Below, in pieces: positions 1 to 8,700 of a stretch of DNA of 13,238 bases. Position numbers and translations under genes: made by a program. This stretch comes from an uncultured Marinilabiliales bacterium (GTDB taxonomy: Bacteria > Bacteroidota > Bacteroidia > Bacteroidales > BM520), in contig CALFIZ010000176.1 of NCBI GenBank assembly GCA_937877575.1, positions 1 to 13,238 on the forward strand. The letters are read 5' to 3'. Under the pieces are notes generated by a model, which worked only from the letters and a program-made list of their open reading frames with translations, ran no database searches and was not told where the DNA came from. Position 1 is the first letter of the stretch, and each line of letters starts with the position of its first letter.

Positions 1-1407
1 AATGTTTTGTATAAGATTCGGATTGCAGTCTATACTGATGATTCCAAGTACATTCCTGAAAGCTTAGCCCGTGATTACAAATACGTTGGAGACAGTGATC
101 CTGTAATCGTGGTGGGCGCAGGTCCTGCCGGGCTCTTTGCTGCATTGCGGCTGCTTGAGAAAGGCCTGAAACCGGTGATTATTGAGAGGGGCAGGGATGT
201 CCACAGCCGGAAATACGATATTGCAAACCTTGTGCGTGAAAGTAATGTCAATCCTGATTCCAACTATTGTTTCGGTGAAGGCGGTGCAGGGACTTTCTCT
301 GACGGCAAACTTTTTACGCGTTCAACAAAACGCGGGAATGTCGGTGAGTTGCTGAAGATTTTTGTCGAACACGGTGCAAATCCGGACATTCTCGTGGATG
401 CACATCCGCATATCGGCACAGACAAGCTGCCTGCCATCATGGAAAACATACGCCACACCATTGTCGGCCACGGCGGAGAATATCATTTCGATTCAAGAGT
501 CGTTGACTTTATTGTCAAGGATGGTGTCTGCAAGGGAGTAATCGATAACAAAGGTGTCGTGTATGAGGGGATTGCAGTTGTGCTTGCCACGGGACATTCG
601 GCACGTGACGTATATCATCTTCTGTATGAAAAGGGACAGATGCTTGAGCCTAAGGGTTTCGCGATGGGGGTAAGACTTGAGCATCCGCAGGAAATAATCA
701 ACAATATTCAGTACCATTATCAGAACAAACAGCTCAATCTTCCCGCTGCCGCCTATTCTATTGTCCAGCAGGTTGATGGACGAGGTGTTTTTTCTTTTTG
801 CATGTGCCCCGGTGGGGTGATTGTGCCGTCTTGTACGGACGCGGATGAATTGGTTGTCAACGGCATGTCGAATTCAAAGCGTAACGGACGTTATGCCAAT
901 TCCGGGCTCGTAGTGCAGATTGAGCCTGAGGATTTGGCTGAGTACCGGAAGTTTGGTGTTTTCTCCGCAATGGAGTTCCAGCGCGAAACGGAGCAGCGTT
1001 TCTTTGATATGAAGACAAGGACCCTCGTTGCCCCAGCACAACGTATGGTTGATTTTGCCAACGGCAGAATGTCGCAGAAAGTCGGGAAAAGCACGTATGC
1101 TCCGGGAATAGTCAGTGCTCCGGTTCATGAAATGCTGCCGGCTTTCATAGCAGACCGTATGAGAAAAGCATTTCCGCTGTTCGGTAAGAAGATGCACGGC
1201 TTTTTTACCAATGAGGCCCAGTTGGTCGGACTTGAGTCGCGCACATCCTCTGCAGTTCGTGTTATCCGTGACCCGATGACATGCGAGGCTGTGAATTTGA
1301 AGAGACTGTATCCGTGCGGTGAAGGAGCAGGATATTCCGGCGGAATCGTCTCCTCGGCAATCGATGGTATTAACGTGGCGGATGCCATCGCCCGCAATCA
1401 GAAGTAA
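1..1407 (+). CDS. FAD-dependent dehydrogenase, COG2509 family (5' truncated)
   Basis: Predicted soluble flavoprotein oxidoreductase of the uncharacterised COG2509 group; substrate and physiological role are unknown. The reading frame is open from the first base, so the true N-terminus lies outside the window; the TTG at 7-9 is an in-frame Leu codon and probably not the start. About 468 codons are visible, and family members usually run somewhat over 500, so an N-terminal piece of a few dozen residues is missing. The dinucleotide-binding motif VVGAGPAGL followed by an acidic residue in VIIERG (about 106-189) marks the FAD site. NYCFGEGGAGTFSDGKL (about 262-309) is the family hallmark. The C-terminal CGEGAGYSGGI segment (about 1315-1350) is the second FAD contact. 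No membrane segment or signal peptide is seen. It lies upstream of ftsK on the same strand but is separated by a promoter-like element, so it is probably a separate unit. Family assignment is firm, function is not. Confidence 0.9.
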   Translation, partial: NVLYKIRIAVYTDDSKYIPESLARDYKYVGDSDPVIVVGAGPAGLFAALRLLEKGLKPVIIERGRDVHSRKYDIANLVRESNVNPDSNYCFGEGGAGTFSDGKLFTRSTKRGNVGELLKIFVEHGANPDILVDAHPHIGTDKLPAIMENIRHTIVGHGGEYHFDSRVVDFIVKDGVCKGVIDNKGVVYEGIAVVLATGHSARDVYHLLYEKGQMLEPKGFAMGVRLEHPQEIINNIQYHYQNKQLNLPAAAYSIVQQVDGRGVFSFCMCPGGVIVPSCTDADELVVNGMSNSKRNGRYANSGLVVQIEPEDLAEYRKFGVFSAMEFQRETEQRFFDMKTRTLVAPAQRMVDFANGRMSQKVGKSTYAPGIVSAPVHEMLPAFIADRMRKAFPLFGKKMHGFFTNEAQLVGLESRTSSAVRVIRDPMTCEAVNLKRLYPCGEGAGYSGGIVSSAIDGINVADAIARNQK

Positions 1408-1412
1408 CTCCG

Positions 1413-1438
1413 CTTCAGAGTGAAGTCTGTTAATTAAC
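1413..1438 (+). terminator. weak hairpin plus 10-bp palindrome after the dehydrogenase gene
   Basis: A short inverted repeat, CTTCA-GAG-TGAAG (1413-1425), is followed by the perfect palindrome GTTAATTAAC (1429-1438). It starts six bases after the dehydrogenase stop codon. The stem is only 5 bp and no T-run follows, so a terminator role is a guess based on position. The palindrome could equally be a protein-binding site ahead of ftsK, or chance in AT-rich DNA. Confidence 0.25.
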
Positions 1439-1489
1439 CTGTTGATACGAAATCGTCTTTTGCAGTCGTTTTATACGCATAATAATTAT

Positions 1490-1497
1490 TAAATTTG
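1490..1497 (+). promoter_or_regulatory. Bacteroidota -7 promoter element upstream of ftsK
   Basis: TAAATTTG matches the Bacteroidota primary sigma factor -7 consensus TAnnTTTG exactly and ends 22 bases before the ftsK ATG. No good -33 TTTG sits at the usual spacing; the nearest (1459-1462) is too far upstream. The position in the only sizeable gap before ftsK supports a real promoter, which would drive ftsK and probably the lolA-like and radical SAM genes. Confidence 0.55.
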
Positions 1498-1519
1498 CAG
1501 TTTACACAAGATAGAATAT

Positions 1520-4042
1520 ATGCCAAACAAAAAGAAGACTCCAACCACTAAACAACCTGATATCCAACAGTATAAGCCTACTAACAGCAAAAATAGGAAG
1601 AAGAGGAATGACAGACGGCAGTCTTCCGGTTCCAAGACTTTGATTCTGATACTCGGTATTGTCATTACTGTTTTTGCAGTATATACCATATTGGCGATGA
1701 TTTCCTATATGATAGGCTGCATAAGTTCTTCAACTACAGGCATTACTGCCGAATATCACGGATGGGATTACATAGTCGGTAACGAAACAACCCAGAATTT
1801 CATGGGACGTATCGGTGATGTGATTGCCATTCTGTTTTTCAAGAAACTTTTTGGTATAAGTTCATTTGTTCTCCTGACTGTCCTGTTGTTCTATGGAATC
1901 AAATTCATTTTCAGGAAAAATCTTATGAGACGAAGGTACGGACTGGCTTCAGCTCTGTTTTTGACAATGTTCTTCTCTGTGGTGCTGGCATTGGTTTTCC
2001 CGTCGAATAACACTTCCAACCTGTTTGTCAATATTCTTCCGGGTCAGTTTGGACTTGTTGTCTGCGAATTTCTGAAACCGTATATCGGAACTATCGGACT
2101 GGCTGTCATATTGCTGATAGCAGGTCTTCTTTACGGCTATTTCCGTTATAACATCAATGTTCTCAAGATTTTTGAAAAGAGAAGTACTGAGGATGACATG
2201 GATACAGAAGATAATGACCGGAAAGATGGTTATCAGAGTTATAGAGATGAAAACCGGCTTGATGAAGGTGACAATCTGCATGGAGTGGATGATGGTGAAA
2301 ATGATGAATCCAACTCTGATTTGAAAGAGGATGACATAAGTGATGACGAACTGGGTGAGATAAAAATTGTCAGGAGAATTCCTGCGGACGATTCTGACCC
2401 TGATGATGATTTTGAGGTGAAGACCGAAAAGGATATTGATGATGGTGAGTCTGACGAGATAATAGTGGAGCGTCCTGAGGAAGAGGTGCTTACTGATGAT
2501 AAGCTGAAAGATCATTATACCATTGATGAAGAATATGATCCGACGCTCGATTTGCCTGAATATGTCATGCCTCCTTTGTCTTTGCTCAATGATTATGGTA
2601 GTGGCAGTGCTGATATTTCTGATGATGAAATAGAGATGAACCGTCAGAAAATCAAGACGACACTCCATAATTATTCCATTGAAATCCAATCAATTAAGGC
2701 TACCGTCGGTCCGACTATCACTTTGTATGAGATAGTTCCGGCACCCGGTGTCAGAATATCAAAGATTAAGAATCTTGAAGACGATATAGCACTCAACCTG
2801 GCGGCAATAGGTATTCGTATCATTGCGCCGATACCCGGTCGTGGAACCATCGGCATTGAAGTGCCTAACAGCAAGCCGCAGACTGTCTCGATGAAGTCGG
2901 TCCTTTCCTCGAAGAAGTTCATCGAATCCACGATGGAACTGCCTATTGCCCTCGGCAAGACGATTCAGAATGAAACATACGTCACAGACCTTGCCAAGAT
3001 GCCGCACCTTCTTGTTGCAGGTGCCACAGGACAGGGCAAGTCTGTGGGTCTCAATGCAATAATTACTTCTTTGCTTTATAAGAAACATCCTTCACAGCTC
3101 AAATTCGTCATGGTTGACCCTAAGAAGGTGGAATTCACCCTGTATGCAAAGATTGAACGCCATTTTTTGGCAAAACTTCCTAATGCTGCCGAGGCAATCA
3201 TAACAGACACCAAGAATGTCGTCAACACCCTTAATTCCCTGCTGATTGAAATGGATGACCGTTATGAGTTGCTTAAGAAGTCGGGTGTCAGAAACATCAA
3301 GGAATATAACGCCAAATTTATTGCCCGTAAGCTCAATCCTGAAAACGGACACAGGTTTCTGCCTTACATAGTGGTCGTCATAGATGAGTTCGGTGATTTG
3401 ATTATGACTGCCGGACGTGAGGTGGAGACACCTCTGACAAGATTGGCACAACTTGCGCGAGCTATTGGTATTCATTTGGTTATAGCCACACAGCGTCCTA
3501 CGGTGAACATCATTACCGGTACCATCAAGGCAAATTTCCCTGCACGTATAGCCTTCAGGGTTGTCTCGAAAATCGATTCCCGCACTATCCTTGATGCCGG
3601 CGGTGCAGACCAGCTTGTGGGGAAAGGTGATATGCTGCTGTCAACGGGTAATGATTTGATTCGTTTGCAATGTGCTTTTGTGGATACAGACGAGGTTGAG
3701 AGAATAAATGAATATATTGAGAAGCAGCAAGGATACAGTTCGGCATTATTTTTGCCGGAGTATAATGGTGATGGTGAAGGGGGACAGGATCCGGTTGAAC
3801 AGCTTCGTGACCGCGATCCGCTCTTTGAGGAAGTGGCAAGAATGATAGTCTCCTCGCAGAATGGCTCAACTTCAAACATCCAGCGCAGGATGAACCTTGG
3901 ATATAATCGCGCAGGTCGTTTGATGGACCAGATGGAGGCAGCGGGAATAGTCGGACCTGCACAAGGAAGCAAACCCCGCGAGATTTACGTTCAAGATGAA
4001 GCAGAACTGGATGTCATCCTTGAAGGATTAAAAAATAACTGA
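1520..4042 (+). CDS. ftsK: DNA translocase FtsK/SpoIIIE
   Basis: Septum-anchored, ATP-driven double-stranded DNA pump that clears chromosome ends from the division site and, in the known family, triggers XerCD dimer resolution. The 840 residues show the full order. A basic N-terminal tail is followed by four hydrophobic segments (about 38-70, 96-132, 140-160, 189-209). A strongly acidic Asp/Glu-rich linker follows (about 220-335), then the motor. The motor has Walker A GATGQGKS (501-508) and Walker B ending in Asp622-Glu623 (VVVIDEFGDL). The C-terminal gamma winged-helix domain (about 767-828) carries the TSNIQRRMNLGYNRAGR-type recognition helix that reads polar chromosome motifs (KOPS/SRS). 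The length is normal for Bacteroidota FtsK. The ATG at 1520 is chosen because it follows the promoter-like element and gives the basic pre-membrane tail; no strong Shine-Dalgarno is visible, as is common in this phylum. It is followed after 49 bases by the lolA-like gene. Confidence 0.97.
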   Translation: MPNKKKTPTTKQPDIQQYKPTNSKNRKKRNDRRQSSGSKTLILILGIVITVFAVYTILAMISYMIGCISSSTTGITAEYHGWDYIVGNETTQNFMGRIGDVIAILFFKKLFGISSFVLLTVLLFYGIKFIFRKNLMRRRYGLASALFLTMFFSVVLALVFPSNNTSNLFVNILPGQFGLVVCEFLKPYIGTIGLAVILLIAGLLYGYFRYNINVLKIFEKRSTEDDMDTEDNDRKDGYQSYRDENRLDEGDNLHGVDDGENDESNSDLKEDDISDDELGEIKIVRRIPADDSDPDDDFEVKTEKDIDDGESDEIIVERPEEEVLTDDKLKDHYTIDEEYDPTLDLPEYVMPPLSLLNDYGSGSADISDDEIEMNRQKIKTTLHNYSIEIQSIKATVGPTITLYEIVPAPGVRISKIKNLEDDIALNLAAIGIRIIAPIPGRGTIGIEVPNSKPQTVSMKSVLSSKKFIESTMELPIALGKTIQNETYVTDLAKMPHLLVAGATGQGKSVGLNAIITSLLYKKHPSQLKFVMVDPKKVEFTLYAKIERHFLAKLPNAAEAIITDTKNVVNTLNSLLIEMDDRYELLKKSGVRNIKEYNAKFIARKLNPENGHRFLPYIVVVIDEFGDLIMTAGREVETPLTRLAQLARAIGIHLVIATQRPTVNIITGTIKANFPARIAFRVVSKIDSRTILDAGGADQLVGKGDMLLSTGNDLIRLQCAFVDTDEVERINEYIEKQQGYSSALFLPEYNGDGEGGQDPVEQLRDRDPLFEEVARMIVSSQNGSTSNIQRRMNLGYNRAGRLMDQMEAAGIVGPAQGSKPREIYVQDEAELDVILEGLKNN

Positions 4043-4082
4043 TATCCCTTACAATCATCAGAAGTGGTATAATAAAACATTT

Positions 4083-4088
4083 AGGTGA
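4083..4088 (+). promoter_or_regulatory. ribosome binding site of the lolA-like gene
   Basis: AGGTGA lies three bases before the ATG at 4092. It is a purine-rich Shine-Dalgarno-like stretch and supports that start, which also begins directly with a canonical signal peptide. Confidence 0.45.
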
Positions 4089-4091
4089 ACG

Positions 4092-4694
4092 ATGAAACGT
4101 GTCTTAAACATAATTCTGATAATGGCAATGGCATTCGGTGCCATCGCACAGAATTCAGATAACCGTGTTGTTAACTTGCTGTCTAATGCCGATAATTTCT
4201 ACATGCAGTTTACATGTACAGTCAATGGCTCGAACATTATGCCTGACGGGACTGAACTCAATGGTAGGATTCATGTTGCTAATGATTTATATCGCTTTGA
4301 AATTCAGGATGTTGTAATGTTTAACGATGGTAAGGAGTATTCGACATACAACAAGTCTGCAAACGAGGTCATAGTTTTCAATGCTGCTGATGACGAAATG
4401 AACATGGCTTCAATCTTGAATACTGTCAAAACAGCAACGATTACAAAAATACGCGAAACCAACGGTATTGCTACATATTCCGTTGTTCAAGAGAGCAGCG
4501 AGCCCATTAGCAAACTGGCAATTGACCTTAACACTAAAACCAATGCCATAACTCGTCTTTATGCTGAAACATCAGACGGCGCGAAATATTCTGTTGTCAT
4601 TGATGATTTTGTTGTGAATCAGACGCTGCCGGATAATTTTTTCACTTTCAAGCCTGCCCTTTATCCTGACGTTATGGTTATTGATATGCGTTAA
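4092..4694 (+). CDS. lolA: LolA-like outer membrane lipoprotein carrier protein
   Basis: Probable periplasmic chaperone that carries lipoproteins from the inner-membrane Lol transporter to the outer membrane. The 200-residue length is typical. Residues 1-20 form a signal peptide (Lys-Arg, hydrophobic core, then AIAQ), with cleavage probably at Ala-Gln. The mature part is predicted beta-rich and fits the LolA fold: an early FYMQFTCTVNGS strand, then LNGRIHVANDLYRFEI, where LolA proteins have the stretch describing removal or masking of lipoprotein acyl chains, then a FNDGKEYSTYN turn. The late segment LYAETSDGAKYSVVIDDFVVNQTLPDNFFTFKP is the usual LolA C-terminal strand pattern. Position right after ftsK matches the arrangement I know from Bacteroides-type genomes, where ftsK is followed by a lolA-family gene. 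Sequence similarity to proteobacterial LolA is weak, so the symbol rests on fold pattern, length and synteny together. Confidence 0.8.
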   Translation: MKRVLNIILIMAMAFGAIAQNSDNRVVNLLSNADNFYMQFTCTVNGSNIMPDGTELNGRIHVANDLYRFEIQDVVMFNDGKEYSTYNKSANEVIVFNAADDEMNMASILNTVKTATITKIRETNGIATYSVVQESSEPISKLAIDLNTKTNAITRLYAETSDGAKYSVVIDDFVVNQTLPDNFFTFKPALYPDVMVIDMR

Positions 4695-4699
4695 ATTTC

Positions 4700-5671
4700 A
4701 TGAAGTCACATTACACGATACCTGTTTTCATTCCGCAGAAAGCCTGTCCGTTCCAATGTGTGTATTGCAACCAGTATAAAATCACTGACCATCAGCAGTC
4801 GCTTGAACCTAAGGAAGTTATAAATACTATTGAGCGATATTTGACTACTTTCCCTGAAAATGCGGTGAAGAGAGTCGGATTTTTCGGTGGCAGTTTTACC
4901 GGGATGAGTATTGAAGAACAGAACAGATATCTTGACATTGTGCAGCCATACATTGATGCCGGGAAGATAGATACGATACAGCTTTCCACTCGTCCTGACT
5001 ATATCAGTGAGGAGATACTTGACAATCTGAAAAGACATAGGGTGTCTATAATTGAACTTGGAGCGCAGTCGCTCAATGAACGGATTTTGGCTATAGTCGG
5101 TCGTGGTCATAGCGTAAGGGATGTTGAAGAGGCTTCAAAAATGATTAATGGCTACGGATTTGAGCTTGGTTTGCAGATGATGATAGGGCTTCCGGGTGAC
5201 ACTCGTGAAGGAGCAATGCATACAGCACATAAAATCATTGGGTTAGGTGCAAAAAACACTCGGATTTATCCGACTTTGGTCATAAAAGACACGGTTCTTG
5301 AAAGAATGTACAATGATGGGGAATACACGCCATTGACCCTTGATGAGGCTGTGGAGTGGTGTAGTGAGCTCATGCTGCTTTTTGAAGCAAACAATGTGAA
5401 GATTTTGCGAATGGGGCTTCATCCTTCAGAAGGTTTGATGAATCATTCTTCGCTTATAGCCGGACCATTTCACGTGTCATTCCGTGAGTTGGTGATGACA
5501 CGTATATGGCATGACAGACTTGTGAAAATTTTTGCCGGCAGAAACGGTGACGAGAAGATAGTGATTGATGTTCCCAAGGAGGAAATGCGTTATGTGATCG
5601 GATATGGGTCGGCTAATCGCAAATTGCTGAAAGATAACATGTTGAAGTCTGACATGATTAATTTTAGTTAA
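4700..5671 (+). CDS. Elp3-like radical SAM enzyme (stand-alone radical SAM domain)
   Basis: Predicted cytoplasmic radical S-adenosylmethionine enzyme. Cys16, Cys20 and Cys23 (CPFQCVYC) form the CX3CX2C motif that binds a 4Fe-4S cluster. GFFGGSFTG (about residues 64-72) is the SAM-binding glycine motif, and STRPDYI, ELGAQSLNERIL, RGHSVRDVEEA and LQMMIGLPGDT follow in the order seen in the COG1243/Elp3 radical SAM family. At 323 residues it lacks the C-terminal acetyltransferase domain of Elp3, which makes tRNA wobble-uridine modification possible but unproven; the substrate is unknown. The gap to the lolA-like stop is only 5 bases (ATG at 4700), so the two are probably co-transcribed. A conserved MGLHPSEGL element occurs near residue 240. 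Other short members of this group are known in Firmicutes, near rnc and smc. Family call is firm; function is inference. Confidence 0.88.
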   Translation: MKSHYTIPVFIPQKACPFQCVYCNQYKITDHQQSLEPKEVINTIERYLTTFPENAVKRVGFFGGSFTGMSIEEQNRYLDIVQPYIDAGKIDTIQLSTRPDYISEEILDNLKRHRVSIIELGAQSLNERILAIVGRGHSVRDVEEASKMINGYGFELGLQMMIGLPGDTREGAMHTAHKIIGLGAKNTRIYPTLVIKDTVLERMYNDGEYTPLTLDEAVEWCSELMLLFEANNVKILRMGLHPSEGLMNHSSLIAGPFHVSFRELVMTRIWHDRLVKIFAGRNGDEKIVIDVPKEEMRYVIGYGSANRKLLKDNMLKSDMINFS

Positions 5672-5698
5672 AAACCTTTTTATCTCAAAAACTTAGGT

Positions 5699-5706
5699 TA
5701 CTTTTG
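5699..5706 (+). promoter_or_regulatory. Bacteroidota -7 promoter element upstream of the giant secreted protein
   Basis: TACTTTTG matches TAnnTTTG exactly, 41 bases before the ATG at 5748 and 27 bases after the radical SAM stop. The region about 20 bases upstream (5676-5682) is T-rich but lacks a clean TTTG -33 box. This element would give the giant gene its own promoter, independent of the ftsK unit. Confidence 0.5.
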
Positions 5707-5747
5707 CATTTTATTTTCATTTTGAAATTATTTAATTGATATTTAAC

Positions 5748-8700
5748 ATGAATAGGAGAACTCTACCAGCATTATGCATTATTGTGTCATTGTTTTTTGC
5801 ATGCAATAATCTTTATTCGCAAGTCGAACCCACGGCGATTTCCTCAAACATGGAGGAGGAAAGATATATGTATGATATTTCATTTGTAAGGTCTTTGCCT
5901 TACAATCTGAATATTTTTTATACATACATTCCATTATTCCAGGTAAATCACCTGCCTAGTTATTCAACTCTTCCGCTGCTTCAAGGGAAGGCATACAATG
6001 CCGGAACTTCGATAGTTTCAGATTATCATCTTGAAACTACAATCAATGGTATAAAATATAGTTCTGATTCAGAACACGGATTGTTATATCCTGGTTCAAC
6101 TTCTGCGGCCATGCTCGTCAGGAAGAGCATGAACGGGCTGTTGAATTATGGTCCTAATACGGTACGTATGGAAGTTGTTCTTGAGAATGATAATGATCAG
6201 GACCCTTCAAATAATTATGAAGAGCGTATCATGTATGGAACAAATGGCATGTATGCAATGGATGCTTTGGATTTCTTCCCCGAATCATATTCAGGTTATG
6301 GACTTGATGAGCCGGGAATTTTCGGCAACGTTTATGCTGTATCCAATTCCACGAACCAGTATCTTAAGGCTTTTTACATTTCTTTCGGTGATGATGCCGT
6401 TGTAGGTACAAAATTCAAACTGATTGTCTATAATTATCTTTTCACTTATAATTATGTCGTTCCTGAGCCATTGGCTACGTATGATCTTGAAATCACTGAG
6501 GATATGATAAATCAGTTTGTAAGAATAGACATACCTGAATTTTCAAATTTCTTCGCTCATACATACGGTATGCTTTATTGTGCAATTCGTCAGATGACAG
6601 ATGAACCGGTTAACATTGCTGTGGATAACGACCCTAATGGCATTATATATCAGTCTTTCATAAATTCATACGGCGATATGGTACTTATGCGTACATACGA
6701 CCATGGTAACTGTGCGTTGCGAATAGATCTTGGTACACCTACAGTTACAGTTAAGGATCCGCCAACAGATTTGAAGGTTGATCTTGTTAGAACCCATTAT
6801 GCGAATCTCAGTTGGGAAGGAGAGGGGGCTCATCAGATACAGATAGGCAATAATGCTCCTGTAGTGGTTGTTGGAAGAAATCATTATCAGGTTACCGGCT
6901 TGGATGCAAATACAACTTACACATGGAAGGTCCGTGCAATAACAAGTGAAAATCGTGTTGGTCCATGGGTTAGCGGTAATAGTTTCAAGACTCTGATTTT
7001 CGATGGTCCTATAATGGATATCAACAGTGAGGAAATGATAGTAGGTGTTTCCTCGGCTCATCCGAATTATTCTGTTCCGGTCAGAATCACCAATTTATGT
7101 ATTGACTCCTTACATATTAACATCTCGGGTGAGGGTATGCCTGGTTGGTTGACATTAAACGGTCTTAACGCAGATGAAGATTATTATCTTACACATAATC
7201 AATCAAAGGTCTTTAATGTGGCATTTGATGCTTCAGGTTTGTCCAATGGCAATTACTCTTATGTACTGTCGATAAATAATAATTCATATTATGTGGATAA
7301 TGAATATGACATACCTATTATGATGAAGGTCAGAAATGAACATGCAGTTACCATGGCGCCTACTGAAGGAGCCAGTCTGAATGGGCTTTCATACGTCATT
7401 GACGGATTTAACTACTCCTTCAGCATTGATTTGGATGAGCCGTATTCTGAATCTGACATTGTGGTGAGGGTCAATTCGGAAGTGATAGAACCAGTATCAG
7501 GCCATAACTATTTGTGTGAAAATGTCACTGAAGACCTTGAAATAACAGTTTCCGGTGTAGAGCTCAACAATTATTATGTCACTACTTCTGTTAGCCCTGA
7601 TTTGTCGGGAGTTGTCAGAGGCAACATCAGTCCTTATGTTCATGGTAGTCAGGTTACATTGAGAGCAGTGGCTTCAAATTCCACATTCAACAGCTGGACT
7701 GAGAATGGCGAGATTATTTCAACAAGTACAACATACAGATTCAATATCACTTCAAACCGTACACTTGTTGCTAATTTCACATTCAACACGTATCAACTTA
7801 CCGCCGTCTCAAATAATGAGACAATGGGGACAGTCACAGGAGAAGGTTGTTATTCACATTATGATACTGCTACCTTCATAGGCGCTGCCAAGAGTGGATA
7901 TGAATTTTTTACATGGACAGACGAGGATGATAATGTTGTTTCTACTGATTCGGTATATACTTTTGTCGTTACCGGACCTGTTTCATTAACCGGTAATTTC
8001 CGAATCCCTCATTATAATATAGTTGTAGAAGCATCACCGGATGCGGCCGGTACAGTATCGGGAGGTGGTGAGTATATTCTCGGTGACATAGTCACGGTTA
8101 CTGCTACAGCAAATCCTAACTGTGGGTTCATTAGTTGGACTGAGAACGGCACTGTTGTTTCAACGAATGCTGTTTATTCATTTACAGCAACAAGCCACAG
8201 GCATCTTGTGGCTAATTTCTATGCCATAACCTATCATATAGAACTTATTATGCAGCCTGCCGCAGGCGGTCTGGCAGTTGGGGGAGGTGATCTTATTTCC
8301 GGTTCAACGGCCATAGTTCATGCTTATCCGAACCACAATTATCAGTTTGCAAGATGGACTGAAGCGGATACTGTTGTCTCATTGAATCCGATTTATTCTT
8401 TCACTGTCGATCGTTCAAGAACTCTAACTGCAGTTTTCAACCTCACTTCCTACATGGTGACGGTTACCTGCCATCCTGCTGAAGGCGGATATGTGACAGG
8501 AACCGGTGATTTCCCGTATTACACATACGGACAGGCGGCATATCTTACTGCACATGCAAATTATGGTTATACATTCTCACATTGGACGGTCAATGGCAAT
8601 ACTTACACCGCTAATCCTTACTTTACGTACATTTACAACAGTTTGTCGGTTGATGCTTACTATACTATAAACCAGTATCAGATAGGTGTGGTTGCAGCGC

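Noticed and set aside
7..9. TTG as the start of the dehydrogenase gene
   Set aside because: The frame is open to base 1 and the protein is short of family length, so the start is outside the window.
1949..2689. 246-codon open frame on the minus strand inside ftsK
   Set aside because: It lies opposite the Asp/Glu-rich linker, where GAT/GAA codons read in reverse as Ile/Phe-type codons and stops become rare. It has no recognisable domain, and the plus-strand frame is a clear ftsK.
4043..4091. Separate promoter for the lolA-like gene (TATAAT-like stretch near 4070)
   Set aside because: No TAnnTTTG match is present, and the 49-base gap fits an operon internal spacer.
5673..5699. Possible terminator hairpin after the radical SAM gene
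   Set aside because: AACC/GGTT and TTTTT/AAAAA can pair, but with a four-base bulge and mostly A-T pairs. It also overlaps the promoter-like element, so I do not call it.
5736..5747. In-frame TTG as a start for the giant protein
   Set aside because: It would add MIFN ahead of the ATG at 5748. The ATG gives a standard signal peptide with a basic N-region, and ATG starts are preferred.
5775..5810. Lipoprotein signal (FFAC) in the giant protein
   Set aside because: Phe at both -3 and -2 of Cys19 is a poor lipobox, and the C-terminal T9SS sorting domain predicts ordinary signal peptidase I export.
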